Source: Brevibacterium sp. JSBI002 (GTDB lineage: Bacteria; Actinomycetota; Actinomycetes; Actinomycetales; Brevibacteriaceae). Taken from it: a stretch of 64,000 nucleotides of DNA. Of this stretch, positions 1-14,977 are shown piece by piece (position 1 is the first letter of the stretch; every line of letters begins with the position of its first letter). The DNA lies in the NCBI RefSeq assembly GCF_026013965.1, contig NZ_CP110341.1, positions 620,001 through 684,000 of the forward strand. Direction: 5' to 3'. The position numbers and the translations under genes are program-made. The notes under the pieces are model-generated. The model worked only from the letters and a program-made list of their open reading frames with translations, did no database searches and was not told the DNA's origin.

Positions 1-58
1 TCGACGAGGAGCTCGGCGGCGGGGCGTAAGAGAGCTCTGTGACCGCCTTTTGGTCGCG

Positions 59-610
59 TTATTCCGATTCTGCTGGCTCATCGGGGGACCACTCCGACGG
101 GCGAAGCCTGAGATAGTGGCGGACAGTCGCCGTTGCCAGTAGAGCCGCCAATGACGCGAAGACGATCGGCGGAATCGGTGACGGCAGGGTCCGCCCGGTG
201 GATTCGAGCCAGGACATCCACAGAGTGGAGCTGAAGAAGGCGCTGCTGAGTCCGGACAGAATCTGCAGGTACTCCATCAACTGCTTCCGAAGGAAGTCTG
301 ATCTTCCCTCGGCGATCCAGAACGCGCCGTTGAAGACGAACGGTGCAGGCCATGCGCGCAGGGGAATTGCTTCGTGCAGCGGGGTGAGGAGGAGCCCGCC
401 GGAGATCAGCAGGGCGAGGGGAACGACGATGAAGAGCACGCTGCTCTTCGAGGATCTGCCGTCGACTGTGCCATCGATTCCGATGTGGCTCGGAACGGTT
501 TCCGGAGCATAGACCGTGAACCACAGGATCGTGACCGCCATAATCGCCAGCAGGGCTCCTGCCGTGGTCGCGGCCCATCGGTTTGAACGAGGGGAAGGCG
601 TCGAAGCCAT
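59..610 (-). CDS. DUF1648-like small membrane protein
   Basis: This is a 183-residue integral membrane protein of unknown function. Hydrophobic segments are visible at about residues 13-34, 57-77 and 145-165, with a weaker one near 113-135. Between the first two lies a stretch (about 35-55: PETVPSHIGIDGTVDGRSSK) with the pattern of the DUF1648 family, which typically reads 'P..IP.H...G..D...SK'. The ATG is preceded by a TAGAGT hexamer (minus strand, 622-617) ending six bases before it and there is no Shine-Dalgarno, so the mRNA is probably leaderless. The family call rests on the motif only; no substrate or partner can be inferred. Confidence 0.7.
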   Translation of the reverse strand: MASTPSPRSNRWAATTAGALLAIMAVTILWFTVYAPETVPSHIGIDGTVDGRSSKSSVLFIVVPLALLISGGLLLTPLHEAIPLRAWPAPFVFNGAFWIAEGRSDFLRKQLMEYLQILSGLSSAFFSSTLWMSWLESTGRTLPSPIPPIVFASLAALLATATVRHYLRLRPSEWSPDEPAESE

Positions 611-710
611 CGAATCACTCTATCAAGATGCATTGCAACAAAGTCCCCTCCGCTCGGCATGTGAGCCGACCGGAGGGGACCGGTGTATCTGCTGTTTCCG
701 CAGTACTGGG

Positions 711-1940
711 TCAGAAGCGCTTCGAGGCGATCTCCGCACCTTCGGTCAGGGACTGCAGCTTCGCGACGGCGATGTCCGGGTGGACTCGGCCACCCAGCCC
801 GCAGTCGGTGGAGGCGACGACGTTCTCGGGTCCGACGAGCTTGGCGAACCGGCCGATGCGTTCGGCGACGAGCCCGGGATGCTCGATGACGTTGGTCGAG
901 TGGGAGACGATGCCGGGGATGATGTACTTGCCCTCGGGCAGCTTCTTCTCCTCCCAGATTCGCCATTCGTGCTCGTGGCGGACGTTCGCGGCTTCGAACG
1001 TGATGCCGGCGGCATTGATCGAGAGCACCTGGTCGACGATCTCGATGAATGGCAGGTCGGTGACGTGAGGTCCGTGCCAGGAACCCCAGCAGGTGTGCAC
1101 GCGCACCTGCGCCGGGTCGATTCCGCGCAGAGCATGGTTGAGTGCATCGATGCGGACCTGGATGAACGCGCGGTAGTCATCGAACGACGGTTCCGGGTTG
1201 ATCTGGTCGAAGTTCTCTGCCAGGGACGGATCGTCGATCTGGACGGTCAGCCCCGCCTCGGTGATGGCGAGGTATTCCTCCCGGAGCACATCGGCCCATG
1301 CCCAGATGAACTCCTCATCGCTCGAGTAGTACTCATTGGCGATGCGGGAGGCCGAGCCGGGGGAGAGGGCGTTGATGTACCCGGTACGCTCGTCGTAGCC
1401 TGCGGCGGCCAGACCTGTTTTGAGGTTCGCGATGTCACGGTTGACCTGGTCCTGACCGATGTAGCTGATCGGGCCGGTGGCCTTCGGGAACTGCGGTTGC
1501 TGGCCGGTGTCGGTGCCGGCCTTCGGGTCCGTGTAGACGTTCGGGAAGAGGTTGCGGTCGCGACGGTCAGGCATGCTCGTGAGCACGATATTGCCCGGCG
1601 TCGAACGGTTTGCCGGAATCTCCCAGAGGTCGATGTCGTGGAGCTCGAGCCCACCGGTGCGTGCGAACGAGTAGTGCCACCACGCGCCGTAGTCGAAGTC
1701 GGCGGCCATGGCGTGACCGTACTCACCGTCGTTGGGCAGTGAGATGCCCAGGTTCTTCTGGCGCTTGACGAGGTCAGTGACGCTGGCGGCGAGGAGCTCG
1801 TCGAATTCCTGCTCCTGTTCCTGCGACACGGACTCACCGGCCAGGCGGGCGGTGTTCTGCGCCTGCTTGACCTTGTTGGCTTCGATGAGTTCGGGAGTGC
1901 GGGGTAAGGATCCCGCGTGGGATGTGCGAATCGTTGCCAT
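711..1940 (-). CDS. MetE-like cobalamin-independent methionine synthase family protein
   Basis: A 409-residue protein of the methionine synthase II (vitamin-B12-independent) superfamily, corresponding to the catalytic C-terminal barrel of MetE without the N-terminal half. Candidate zinc ligands sit in HTCWGS (282-287), FEAAN (315-319) and STDCGLG (377-383), giving the His/Cys/Glu/Cys set expected of the family. The start at 1940 is chosen because AAGAGGAG lies eight bases upstream; the frame stays open for 47 further codons upstream. Stand-alone proteins of this type may use methyl donors other than methyltetrahydrofolate, so the exact substrate is open. A Cys-rich short reading frame overlaps the start region. 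Confidence 0.8.
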   Translation of the reverse strand: MATIRTSHAGSLPRTPELIEANKVKQAQNTARLAGESVSQEQEQEFDELLAASVTDLVKRQKNLGISLPNDGEYGHAMAADFDYGAWWHYSFARTGGLELHDIDLWEIPANRSTPGNIVLTSMPDRRDRNLFPNVYTDPKAGTDTGQQPQFPKATGPISYIGQDQVNRDIANLKTGLAAAGYDERTGYINALSPGSASRIANEYYSSDEEFIWAWADVLREEYLAITEAGLTVQIDDPSLAENFDQINPEPSFDDYRAFIQVRIDALNHALRGIDPAQVRVHTCWGSWHGPHVTDLPFIEIVDQVLSINAAGITFEAANVRHEHEWRIWEEKKLPEGKYIIPGIVSHSTNVIEHPGLVAERIGRFAKLVGPENVVASTDCGLGGRVHPDIAVAKLQSLTEGAEIASKRF

Positions 1941-2055
1941 GACTGGCTCCTCTTCCTTGAATGTGGTGTCGTTCTGCCTCGCTGCTGAGTCCCTGGCCGT
2001 GGAACGGCTGAGGCTCATCGTTCTCCTTAAGGCAATCACATTCGCAGTCGTGCAT
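1834..2055 (-). other. Possible Cys-rich upstream ORF overlapping the MetE-like start
   Basis: A 73-codon frame begins ATG at 2055 and reads MHDCECDCLKENDE, with three cysteines in the first eight residues. It runs out of frame across the start of the MetE-like gene. Cys-rich leader peptides are known to attenuate sulfur genes in some actinobacteria. No good ribosome-binding site precedes this ATG, so translation is doubtful. Confidence 0.2.
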
Positions 2056-2203
2056 GTGCGGTCGGCGTCATCTTCGGTCACGTCGCGGATGGGCCGTTCC
2101 GATACCGGACCGGAAGCGGTGTCGGATACGACAGCACTGCGGGTTCCAGGTCTGTCACACCTTCGACACAGTCACGCCCAGCCGCGGTCCTAGTCTGGGG
2201 GAC

Positions 2204-2893
2204 ATGATGGAACCGGCAGGAGGACGAACTGAAAGCATCGGCGATACCGCCTCGTCGTCATTCTTGCCTGCACCGGAGTGGGCTTCCCGATCGATGTTCG
2301 GCGCCGCACTTTTCGTCGCTGTTCTGCCGGGCACTGCAATGTTGCTCCTGGCCGTTCTGCCTTCGGCCGAAACTGAAGTCTACGTAGCGGCCTTCGTCTT
2401 CATCAGTGTCCTGCTCGCTCAATTCTTTCGCTGTGTTGTGGGCATGGCAGGTCTTCTGCTCGCCTCGAACACTAGTTGGCCGCGGAGAGTTGCGGCTGCT
2501 GGGGTGTTCTTGTTCGCCTGCCTGCTGGCGCTCGTCAAAGCACCAATCGTTCCTGACGCCATGCGCCCGGTCACCGGGCTCGCCAGCGAATCGCCGTCCC
2601 CGATGACAGCAGGAGTTTCTGGCGCCCTGGTCATGTTCTGGGCGCTGGCATACATCTCATGGAATTTAGTCCGAAATCGAGGATGGAGAGCACATATTGC
2701 AGCGCCGCTGATTGCCGTGGGTGTCTGTGCCGCCGCACAGCTGACGTCGTGGGGCCTCACTGATGTCGGTGATCGCGCAGTCGTCGTCAATTTGGCTGTT
2801 CACCTGCAGTCGGTGGGTCTGATCGCCTGCGGTTTTTGGCTTTTTCATCGTTTCGCCCAGTCGTGGCGCTTCCCAAAGCCCTCGAACTTCTGA
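2204..2893 (+). CDS. Membrane protein, paralogue of the next gene
   Basis: A polytopic membrane protein of 229 residues with no recognised family. About five hydrophobic stretches alternate with short loops, and the C-terminal tail is short and basic. TAGTCT (2191-2196) ends seven bases before the ATG at 2204, suggesting a leaderless transcript; a second ATG follows at 2207. The protein resembles the product at 2978: both have a W..RSMF.AAL...LP segment after the N-terminal tail and a WN..RN(R) motif between the last helices. They look like an old tandem duplication. Function unknown. Confidence 0.65.
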   Translation: MMEPAGGRTESIGDTASSSFLPAPEWASRSMFGAALFVAVLPGTAMLLLAVLPSAETEVYVAAFVFISVLLAQFFRCVVGMAGLLLASNTSWPRRVAAAGVFLFACLLALVKAPIVPDAMRPVTGLASESPSPMTAGVSGALVMFWALAYISWNLVRNRGWRAHIAAPLIAVGVCAAAQLTSWGLTDVGDRAVVVNLAVHLQSVGLIACGFWLFHRFAQSWRFPKPSNF

Positions 2894-2977
2894 CATCAGC
2901 ATGTGGCAGCCTCAGCTGTTCCCGAGATTCTTCATCGTTGACTTCGAACAAGTGCAATTGAAGCTTAGGCTGAGAGC

Positions 2978-3775
2978 ATGAGCATCGGTCATAACACACA
3001 GTGGCAGGATTCTCCTGAATTGAAGAGACAGGTGTCCCACCACCCCGGGTGGCTCGCACGGTCGATGTTCATGGCAGCACTTATCGTCGGGGCACTCCCG
3101 GCATTGGTGCTGGCTCCGATCAGCTTCAGCGGTGGACGGGACACCATGGTCCTCTTCACCTTCGGAACGATCGTGGCTGGAGGCGTGCGTCTGGTTCTCG
3201 GCGCGATCGCCATCGTGCTCGTGAAGAACACGACGTGGGTGCGCAGGGCAATAGGTGCCGCAATCTTCGTGCTCGGCTGCCTCGCCCTGCTGGTCCTCAG
3301 TCCGATCATGTCGATCGTGATGGGCGTGAGCGGAATCGGACCAGCAGATTCGGTGGTGCCCGAGACGGTCATTCAAAGTGTCGTGAGCGGGATCTATCTG
3401 TCTGCAGTCTTCTGTGGGTGGAACATCGCCCGCAACCGTCGATGGTGGATCCTCGTCACCGCCGTTGCCATCACTGTGGTGCTATACAGCGGCAAAGCGG
3501 TCTTCGACCTTATGCTGGCCGCACAATTGACCGGGGGAGCCATGGTCACAGTGGTCGTGCAAGCAGTGTGGCTGGTTGTTGTTTTCGGTGTTCTCGGGCT
3601 GTGCCATCTGCTCGGTCGAGTGCCCGGGGGAACGGTTCGATTGCCGAACCAGCCGGCTCGAATCCCACAGCCGGACTACGCATCGCAGCCCAATCCGCAA
3701 ACGGCCCACTTGTCCCAGACCTACCCGAACCAATGGCCCCCGGGACCAGGCCAGCAGTCATACCCGCACCACTAG
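2978..3775 (+). CDS. Membrane protein with Pro/Gln-rich tail, paralogue of upstream gene
   Basis: A 265-residue polytopic membrane protein related to its upstream neighbour (shared W-x-RSMF-x-AAL and WN-x-x-RN motifs). It differs in a C-terminal hydrophilic extension of about 45 residues rich in Pro, Gln, Asn and Tyr (for example PQPDYASQPNPQ), which probably lies in the cytoplasm. TAGGCT (2966-2971) ends six bases before the ATG and fits a leaderless promoter. This start means the two paralogues may be transcribed separately despite their 84-bp spacing. No function can be assigned. Confidence 0.65.
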   Translation: MSIGHNTQWQDSPELKRQVSHHPGWLARSMFMAALIVGALPALVLAPISFSGGRDTMVLFTFGTIVAGGVRLVLGAIAIVLVKNTTWVRRAIGAAIFVLGCLALLVLSPIMSIVMGVSGIGPADSVVPETVIQSVVSGIYLSAVFCGWNIARNRRWWILVTAVAITVVLYSGKAVFDLMLAAQLTGGAMVTVVVQAVWLVVVFGVLGLCHLLGRVPGGTVRLPNQPARIPQPDYASQPNPQTAHLSQTYPNQWPPGPGQQSYPHH

Positions 3776-3823
3776 CCTCAACCGAGAGACACGAATAGCC
3801 CGAGCAATCGAGCGAGGAACCTG

Positions 3824-4369
3824 ATGCTGTTGTTCATCATCGCCGGTGAAGTGCTGTTCTGGGTCTTTCTGCTCGCCGGAGTCTGCGCGAGGTATCTGCT
3901 GCACTGGCGAACGGTTTCGACGGTTCTCCTTGTCGCCACGCCCCTCGTCGACATCGTCATCATCGTCCTGACTTACATCGATCTGCACCGGGGAGCGACA
4001 TCGGACTTCAGCCACGGAATGGCCGCGTTCTATGTCGGCTTCTCCGTCGTCTTCGGTCCGGAGGCCATCGCCCGCGTCGACCGCCGATTCGCCCGTCGCC
4101 ATACGGATCTCAACGAAGCGGAACTGCCTGCTGTACCGACCCGCACCAGTCTCGGTTACTGGCTGCGCTGCCTGACCGCCTCGGCGATAACCATCGCGCT
4201 GCTGGCCGTGGGAATCGCGATTGCGGGCTTGGCTGATTCCTTCTGGCTGATCTATTGGACGATCGTCGCCGTCTGCACTGCTCTCGCCTGGGGCGTGGTC
4301 GGACCGCTGCGTGACCGTCGGCGCCGCGGCAAGCGCGAAGGTGAGAAGTCTGCCGACCCACCTTCGTGA
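3824..4369 (+). CDS. Conserved actinobacterial membrane protein
   Basis: This 181-residue protein has hydrophobic segments at about 2-22, 32-50, 67-85 and a long pair at 115-155, and a strongly basic C-terminus (RDRRRRGKREGEK). The N-terminal half (GEVLFWVFLLAGVCARYLL, then PLVD, then HRGATSDFSHG and GFSVVFG) matches by recall a widespread uncharacterised actinobacterial membrane family. It follows the paralogous pair in the same direction with a 48-bp gap. The 132 bp before purL on the opposite strand hold no convincing terminator. Confidence 0.6.
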   Translation: MLLFIIAGEVLFWVFLLAGVCARYLLHWRTVSTVLLVATPLVDIVIIVLTYIDLHRGATSDFSHGMAAFYVGFSVVFGPEAIARVDRRFARRHTDLNEAELPAVPTRTSLGYWLRCLTASAITIALLAVGIAIAGLADSFWLIYWTIVAVCTALAWGVVGPLRDRRRRGKREGEKSADPPS

Positions 4370-4501
4370 CCGTCACACCCAACTGTGCGATTCGGACACA
4401 GCGCGACAGCGAAACGGCCCCTCAGCCTCGAGAGAACCAACCGCAGCTGGTCGTGTCGGGGCCGGGAGGCCGTCTCGGCGTCAGTCTTCGCCAGTCGTGG
4501 C

Positions 4502-6886
4502 TCAGACCGCGGTTTCGGTCACCGCCGCGACGCTGCCGCCGAAGCGATCAGCCAGCGTACCCTCGTGGGCCTGACCGAGTTCGTCGAGGCCGATCGAGAA
4601 ATGGTCGACGACCTCGAGCGCAGGAGCTCCGTCCCCGGCATCGGTCATGCCGATGCGCACGAACGGGAACCGGCGTGCCGTGCACATGTCCTTGAAGCGG
4701 ACCTCTTCCGAGCGCGGCACGGCGACGATCGCGCGCGCCGTCGATTCGGAGAACAGTGCGGTGAACACGTCGATGCCGTCACGCTCGCAGACCTCATCGA
4801 GCCAGATCCGGGCGCCGGTGCCATAGCGCAGCGACGATTCGACGAGGGCCTGCGACAGCCCGCCCTCGGACAGATCATGCGCGGCATCGATCATGCCGTC
4901 GCGCGAGCAGTTGATGAGGATCTCGCCGAGTTCCTTCTCCGCCGCCGGCTTGTACTGCGGAGGAACTCCGCCGAGGTGGTCGGCCGTGACGTCGGCCCAC
5001 GCCGAACCGTCGAGCTCCGCCTCGGTGGTGCCGAGCAGATAGATGGTCTGGCCCGGCTCCTGCCAGCCGCTCGGGGTGGCGCGGGTGACATCATCGAAGA
5101 CACCGAGTACACCGACGACCGGAGTCGGGTGGATGGCCACTCCGCCGGTCTGGTTGTACAGGGACACGTTGCCGCCGGTGACCGGGATTCCCATGTCCTG
5201 GCAGGCGCCTGCGAGCCCTTCGACGGCCTGCGCGAACTGCCACATGATCTCCGGATCTTCGGGGGATCCGAAGTTCAGGCAGTCGGTGACCGCACGCGGA
5301 ATGGCACCGGAGGTCGAGACATTGCGGTAGGCCTCGGCCAGTGCCAGCTGGGCACCGCGCGCCGGGTCGAGGAAGCTGTAGCGGCCGTTGGCGTCGGTGG
5401 CGATGGCCACGCCGAGACCGGACTCCTCGTCGACGCGGACGACACCGGCATCATCCGGGTAGGCCAGTGCGGTATTGCCCTGGACGTACTTGTCGTACTG
5501 CGAGGTGATCCACGACTTCGAGGCGAGGTTCGGCGACCCCGCGAGCTCGAGCATCGTCGACCGCAGCTCATCATCGGACTGGGGCTTCGCCAAACCAGCG
5601 GCCGCAACGGTGTTCGCAGCCACCTCGGCGGTCCATGACGGTTCGGTGAACGGACGGTTGTACACGGGGCCGTCGTGGGCGACCGAGCGCGGGGGCACAT
5701 CGACGATGACGTCGCCGTGCCATTCGATGACGAGACGATCGGAATCAGTGACCTCGCCGAGCACGGAGGTCTCGACCTCCCATTTGCCGACGATTTCGAG
5801 GAACTCCTCGAGGCGGTCGGGACGGACGACGGCCATCATCCGCTCCTGCGACTCCGACATGAGGATCTCCTCAGGGGTGAGGGTCTCATCGCGCAGCAGC
5901 ACATCGTCGAGCGCGATGTGCATTCCGCCGTCACCGTTGGACGCCAGCTCCGAGGTCGCACAGGAGATGCCTGCAGCGCCGAGGTCCTGAATGCCTTCGA
6001 CGACACCGGCGTGGAAGAGCTCGAGGCAGCATTCGATGAGCACCTTCTCGGCGAACGGGTCGCCGACCTGCACGGCGGGGCGCTTCGAGGGCTTCGAATC
6101 GTCGAAGGACTCGGAAGCGAGGATCGAAGCACCGCCGATGCCGTCGCCACCGGTGCGCGCACCGAAGAGCACGACCTTGTTGCCCAGTCCCGATGCGTTG
6201 GCCAAACGGATGTCCTCATGCCGCATGACACCCACAGCCAGGGCGTTGACCAGCGGATTTCCCTGATAGACGGAATCGAAGACGGTCTCGCCCCCGATGT
6301 TCGGCAGGCCGAGGGAGTTGCCGTAGTTGCTGATGCCGGCGACCACGCCGTGGACGACGCGAGCGGTGTCCGGATGGTCGATGGCACCGAAGCGCAGCTG
6401 ATCCATCACGGCGACCGGACGCGCACCCATGGAGATGATGTCGCGGACGATGCCGCCGACTCCGGTGGCAGCGCCCTGGTGGGGTTCGACGTAGCTGGGG
6501 TGGTTGTGCGATTCGACCTTGAAGGTCACGGCCCAGCCGTTCCCGATGTCGACGACGCCGGCGTTCTCGCCGATGCCCACGAGCAGGTGCTTCTTCATGT
6601 CCTCGGTGACCTTGTCACCGAACTTGGACAGGTGGACCTTCGAAGACTTGTACGAGCAGTGCTCGGACCACATCACCGAATACATGGCCAATTCCGCCGA
6701 GGTGGGGCGACGTCCGAGGATCGCCTTGATCTTCTCGTATTCGTCGGCCGTGAGACCGAGATCGGCGAAAGGCTGTTCGACGTCGGGGTTCGCCGCTGCG
6801 AACTCGACCGTCTCCTTGACCTTCTTCGATGCATTCTGCGGGGAATCGACCTGCGTGGAATCCGCAGAGCTGAGGTTAGACGTCAT
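4502..6886 (-). CDS. purL: Phosphoribosylformylglycinamidine synthase subunit PurL
   Basis: The 794-residue ATPase/synthetase subunit of FGAM synthase (purine biosynthesis step 4) converts FGAR to FGAM using ammonia delivered by PurQ, with PurS as bridging subunit. Length and sequence match the small (bacterial, Gram-positive) PurL type. Clear landmarks are [12 protein letters not shown] (about 72-83), SHNHPS (about 126-131) and the Gly-rich [11 protein letters not shown] segment that follows. Unusually, purQ and purS are not adjacent but lie about 26 kb away at 32820-33811, on the same strand and in the upstream direction. The ATG at 6886 is about 150 bp from the divergent trhO gene. Confidence 0.97.
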   Translation of the reverse strand: MTSNLSSADSTQVDSPQNASKKVKETVEFAAANPDVEQPFADLGLTADEYEKIKAILGRRPTSAELAMYSVMWSEHCSYKSSKVHLSKFGDKVTEDMKKHLLVGIGENAGVVDIGNGWAVTFKVESHNHPSYVEPHQGAATGVGGIVRDIISMGARPVAVMDQLRFGAIDHPDTARVVHGVVAGISNYGNSLGLPNIGGETVFDSVYQGNPLVNALAVGVMRHEDIRLANASGLGNKVVLFGARTGGDGIGGASILASESFDDSKPSKRPAVQVGDPFAEKVLIECCLELFHAGVVEGIQDLGAAGISCATSELASNGDGGMHIALDDVLLRDETLTPEEILMSESQERMMAVVRPDRLEEFLEIVGKWEVETSVLGEVTDSDRLVIEWHGDVIVDVPPRSVAHDGPVYNRPFTEPSWTAEVAANTVAAAGLAKPQSDDELRSTMLELAGSPNLASKSWITSQYDKYVQGNTALAYPDDAGVVRVDEESGLGVAIATDANGRYSFLDPARGAQLALAEAYRNVSTSGAIPRAVTDCLNFGSPEDPEIMWQFAQAVEGLAGACQDMGIPVTGGNVSLYNQTGGVAIHPTPVVGVLGVFDDVTRATPSGWQEPGQTIYLLGTTEAELDGSAWADVTADHLGGVPPQYKPAAEKELGEILINCSRDGMIDAAHDLSEGGLSQALVESSLRYGTGARIWLDEVCERDGIDVFTALFSESTARAIVAVPRSEEVRFKDMCTARRFPFVRIGMTDAGDGAPALEVVDHFSIGLDELGQAHEGTLADRFGGSVAAVTETAV

Positions 6887-7048
6887 GTCCTCTTCGGGGC
6901 CCTTTCATACGACACGGCACTCACGGCCAATCTTAGCCGTGTCCTCACCGAGGGGCCGAAGCGTGTCCACGGGCGGACCGCCTCGGCGCGGGTGGCGACC
7001 GTTCCCCGCTGGGAATCGGACGGTCGCACCCCACCTAGAATGGGAGCC

Positions 7049-7960
7049 ATGGCAACTCCCAAGATCGTCTTGTTCTACGTCTTCACCCCGCTGCCCGACC
7101 CCGAAGCGGTCAAGCTGTGGCAGCACACCCTGGCCGAGAACCTCGGGCTCAAGGGGCGGATCATCGTGTCGAAGGACGGAATCAACGCCACGGTCGGCGG
7201 GGACATCTTCGAAGTGAAGCAGTATGTGCGGGCAACGAAGTCGTATGCGCCTTTCAGAGGTGCGGACATCAAATGGTCGAACGGTCAGGGCGATGACTTC
7301 CCGCGGCTGAGCGTGAAGGTTCGCGACGAACTCGTCACCTTCGGCACTCCTGATGAGATCACGGTGACCGAAGACGGAGTCCAAGGCGGCGGTCAGCACC
7401 TCAAACCGGGAGCCCTGCACAAACTCCTCGACGAACGCGGCGAAGAGGTCGTCTTCTTCGACGGCCGCAATGCGATGGAGGCGCAGATCGGGAAGTTCCG
7501 GGACGCGATCGTTCCCGACACCGAGACCACGCGTGACTTCATCGCCGAGATCGAATCCGGCAAATACGACGACCTCAAAGACAAACCAGTCGTCACCTAC
7601 TGCACCGGCGGAATCCGCTGCGAGGTCCTGTCCGTGCTCATGAAGAACCGTGGGTTCGAAGAGGTCTATCAGCTCGACGGCGGCATCGTCCGCTACGGCG
7701 AGACCTTCGGCAGCTCCGGCTACTGGGACGGTTCGCTCTACGTCTTCGACAAGCGCATGCACGTCGAGTTCGGTGACAATGCCGAATCCATCGGGCATTG
7801 CGTGCCGTGCGACAGGAAGACGCCGGAGTTCGTCAACTGTGCGAACCTCGAGTGCCGCAGACAGTACCTGCGGTGCGCCGATTGCACGGACAAGGGTCTG
7901 CAGCCCTATTGCGCCGACTGCGTCGAGCAGGGAATCCCCGCCGAGGCTGCCGTCGGCTGA
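7049..7960 (+). CDS. trhO: tRNA uridine(34) hydroxylase TrhO (rhodanese family)
   Basis: A 303-residue YceA/TrhO-type protein. The family makes 5-hydroxyuridine at tRNA position 34 from prephenate-derived chemistry or oxygen. The N-terminal TrhO domain (about 1-95) is followed by a rhodanese domain whose active-site loop CTGGIRCE (185-192) holds the catalytic Cys185. The C-terminus carries eight cysteines in pairs (251/254, 264/269, 276/279, 288/291), which could bind metal. TAGAAT (7036-7041) ends seven bases before the ATG at 7049, suggesting a leaderless mRNA, although GGGAG also lies just upstream. It diverges from purL and converges with the epimerase gene. Confidence 0.9.
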   Translation: MATPKIVLFYVFTPLPDPEAVKLWQHTLAENLGLKGRIIVSKDGINATVGGDIFEVKQYVRATKSYAPFRGADIKWSNGQGDDFPRLSVKVRDELVTFGTPDEITVTEDGVQGGGQHLKPGALHKLLDERGEEVVFFDGRNAMEAQIGKFRDAIVPDTETTRDFIAEIESGKYDDLKDKPVVTYCTGGIRCEVLSVLMKNRGFEEVYQLDGGIVRYGETFGSSGYWDGSLYVFDKRMHVEFGDNAESIGHCVPCDRKTPEFVNCANLECRRQYLRCADCTDKGLQPYCADCVEQGIPAEAAVG

Positions 7961-8010
7961 GCGTGCGATCCTGCCGTTCCCCGGAGGTGGGGGAGTGCCG
8001 TACCGACACT

Positions 8011-9027
8011 TCAGCGCAGCAGGTGCTTCGTCGCCGCCTCGACGTTGGTCCATCTGAAGTCGAACCCGGCCGCTTCGAGTCGTGCCGGCAGCACCCACCG
8101 ACTCTTGAGCACGAGTTCCGACTCCTGACGCAGGACGACCATCCCGATCTCGAGCAGCCACCTGGGAGCAGGAATGCCCACTGGCATACGCACTGCCTTG
8201 CGCAGCGCTTTCATCATTGAGCGATTGTCCGCGACCTGTGGGTTCGAGACATTGATCGGGCCACTGAGCTCCTCATGTTCGTCGATGAACCGGATTGCCC
8301 GGAGCACGTCGTCGATATGGACCCAGCTGAACCGCTGTCGCCCGTGAGTCGGCGGGTGCCCTCGCCAGACCGTCGGCCCGGAAGCCGCCGGGCCGATCCC
8401 GCGATAGCGCCGGTGCGGGAACCAGCGCCCTTCATGCTGAGCTCCGCCCGCGCCGAATCTGGCCGCGGTGGCCAACATGTTCAACGCCGCTCCATCACCG
8501 AGCACGATCGCCATCCGCAGCGCGACTCGTCTGGTCGCGGCCAGATCTCCGGCGAAGAATTCCTTCTCCCAAGCCTTGGCGATGTCGACCGAGAACCCTT
8601 CGCCGATGTCGCCGTCGTCCTCGGTCTGCGGTCGGTCCATCGCGTGACGGTAGATGGTGGCCGTGCTCGAGTTGATCCACAGACGCGGCGGCGCCGAGGC
8701 GGCTGCCACCGCCGTATTGAGAGCGCGGGTCGTATCGACGCGGGAATCCCAGATGACCTGCCGGTTGGCGTCCGTGTACCGACATCCGACGCTGCGACCG
8801 GCGAGGTTGATAAGCAGGTCGGCACCGTCGATGAGTTCGGCGATTCGGTCGGGACGGTCCCAGGTGGCATCGGCGGAGGCAGGGGAGCGGCCGATAGTCC
8901 GCGTCGTGTACCCCCAGGTGCTGAGCGCATCGAGCAGCGCTCCGCCGATGAACCCCGATGCACCGGCGACGACGGCGAGCGGAGCCTGGGTGCTTGTCCG
9001 CGATGTGTCTGTGGGTTCCGTGCTCAT
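8011..9027 (-). CDS. TIGR01777-type NAD-dependent epimerase/dehydratase-like protein
   Basis: A 338-residue extended short-chain dehydrogenase of the YfcH/SulA-like group. The NAD(P)-binding motif AGASGFIGGAL lies near the N-terminus, followed by NLAGRSVGCRYT, SSTATIYRH and FSWVHIDDV, all characteristic of this family, whose substrate is unknown. The start at 9027 puts the Gly-rich loop about 20 residues in. The frame stays open upstream into the rRNA leader repeat, but that extension is unrelated sequence. Its promoter region abuts the left end of the first rRNA repeat at 9078, so it reads away from the rRNA operon. Confidence 0.85.
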   Translation of the reverse strand: MSTEPTDTSRTSTQAPLAVVAGASGFIGGALLDALSTWGYTTRTIGRSPASADATWDRPDRIAELIDGADLLINLAGRSVGCRYTDANRQVIWDSRVDTTRALNTAVAAASAPPRLWINSSTATIYRHAMDRPQTEDDGDIGEGFSVDIAKAWEKEFFAGDLAATRRVALRMAIVLGDGAALNMLATAARFGAGGAQHEGRWFPHRRYRGIGPAASGPTVWRGHPPTHGRQRFSWVHIDDVLRAIRFIDEHEELSGPINVSNPQVADNRSMMKALRKAVRMPVGIPAPRWLLEIGMVVLRQESELVLKSRWVLPARLEAAGFDFRWTNVEAATKHLLR

Positions 9028-9120
9028 ACTCAGGACGCTAACACCCCTCGATGGTGGGGGCTGTCGATGCGGCAACGAGGCTGTGTGGTGGGTGTCACGT
9101 GGAGAAAGTCGGTTTTGGAT

Positions 9121-9150
9121 TTGCACGTCGCCTCTGGAGTGGTCTAGAGT
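9121..9150 (+). promoter_or_regulatory. rRNA promoter, copy 1
   Basis: TTGCAC (9121-9126) and TAGAGT (9145-9150) are separated by 18 bp, a good sigma-70-type pair placed about 410 bp before 16S. The same pair is conserved in copy 2. Confidence 0.6.
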
Positions 9151-9562
9151 TATATCTCGTTGCCCCGCCGGAAACGAGGTTCTCGGAACACCGTTTCCAC
9201 CGGGTCTGACCAGGACAAACACGGTTTGATCCACGGGTTCAGACGATCGGGTGGGTGACACAAAATGAAACTGATACCCCCAGTGAACACACTGTCTTTT
9301 TGTGTGGTGTGGTGATGGGTGTGTGTTTGTGGTTTGAGAATCCAATAGCGTGTTTGTTTGAACAAGTTGTGATGCCAGAACATTTTATTTTCTGGTAAGA
9401 CAATCATCTGATCGAACATGGTGTCGCCTCGTGTGGGTGGTTCTTCGCCGAACCTCCCGCATCACATGGGTGGCCTTCGTGTTTGGTCAGTGTTTTTTTG
9501 GTCAACCTTCTCACCCCGTGAGGGGTTGGCTGTCTTGCTGGGATTCATTCGTAACATAATTT
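9151..9562 (+). other. rRNA leader, copy 1
   Basis: A leader with no gene. It contains GTGGTTTGAGAATCCAATAG (from 9329), an element with a close relative in the 16S-23S spacer (GTGGTTTGAGAATCGTATAG from 11361). Its placement before both 16S and 23S, and recall of similar actinobacterial leaders, suggest an antitermination/processing (boxA-like) role. Copy 1 and copy 2 leaders differ by a few bases only. Confidence 0.5.
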
Positions 9563-14614
<5,052 letters not shown>

Positions 14615-14787
14615 ATTCCAATGTGGGGTTGGTGTGTGTGAGATTGTTTCGTCTTTTCTGGGATGGCTTGAAGAGTTCACACTTTCGGGTGTGCATGTTG
14701 TATAAGTTTTTGGTGTTCGCGTTCGCTGTGCGGTTCTTGGACCACTACCACCCAAACATGGGTTTGGGTGAGCGTGGTTTGTTGGTT

Positions 14788-14907
14788 TTGCGGTGGTGAT
14801 AGTGGTGGGGAAACGCCCGGTTAACCGTTCCGATCCCGGTAGCTAAGCCCATTCGCGCTGATGGTACTGCAACTTGGTGGTTGTGGGAGAGTAAGTGACT
14901 GCCGCAA
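14788..14907 (+). rRNA. rrf: 5S ribosomal RNA, copy 1
   Basis: A 120-nt 5S gene bounded by the pairing ends TTGCGG and CCGCAA, with the conserved GGGAAACGCCCGGTTAACCG core, GATCCCGGTAGCTAAGCCC and GGTACTGCA segments. It follows 23S by about 170 bp. Confidence 0.93.
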
Positions 14908-14919
14908 TATTTTTTAGTG

Positions 14920-14962
14920 GTGATGGCCTCGTTCAATCCTTTGGGTTGGGCGGGGCCATCAC
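14920..14962 (+). terminator. Hairpin after 5S, copy 1
   Basis: GTGATGGCC (14920-14928) pairs with GGCCATCAC (14954-14962). A T-run (TATTTTTTAG) lies before rather than after it, so termination may depend on this hairpin together with the one at 15039-15079. Confidence 0.55.
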
Positions 14963-14977
14963 TGTATTCACCGGTTA

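Noticed and set aside
1..29. Possible 3' end of a rightward gene (codons ending GAG-CTC-GGC-GGC-GGG-GCG-TAA)
   Set aside because: Only nine codons are in the window, too little to support a coding call.
516..1742. Long rightward frame opposite the MetE-like gene
   Set aside because: It is antisense to a gene with clear family motifs; GC-rich codon bias opens such frames.
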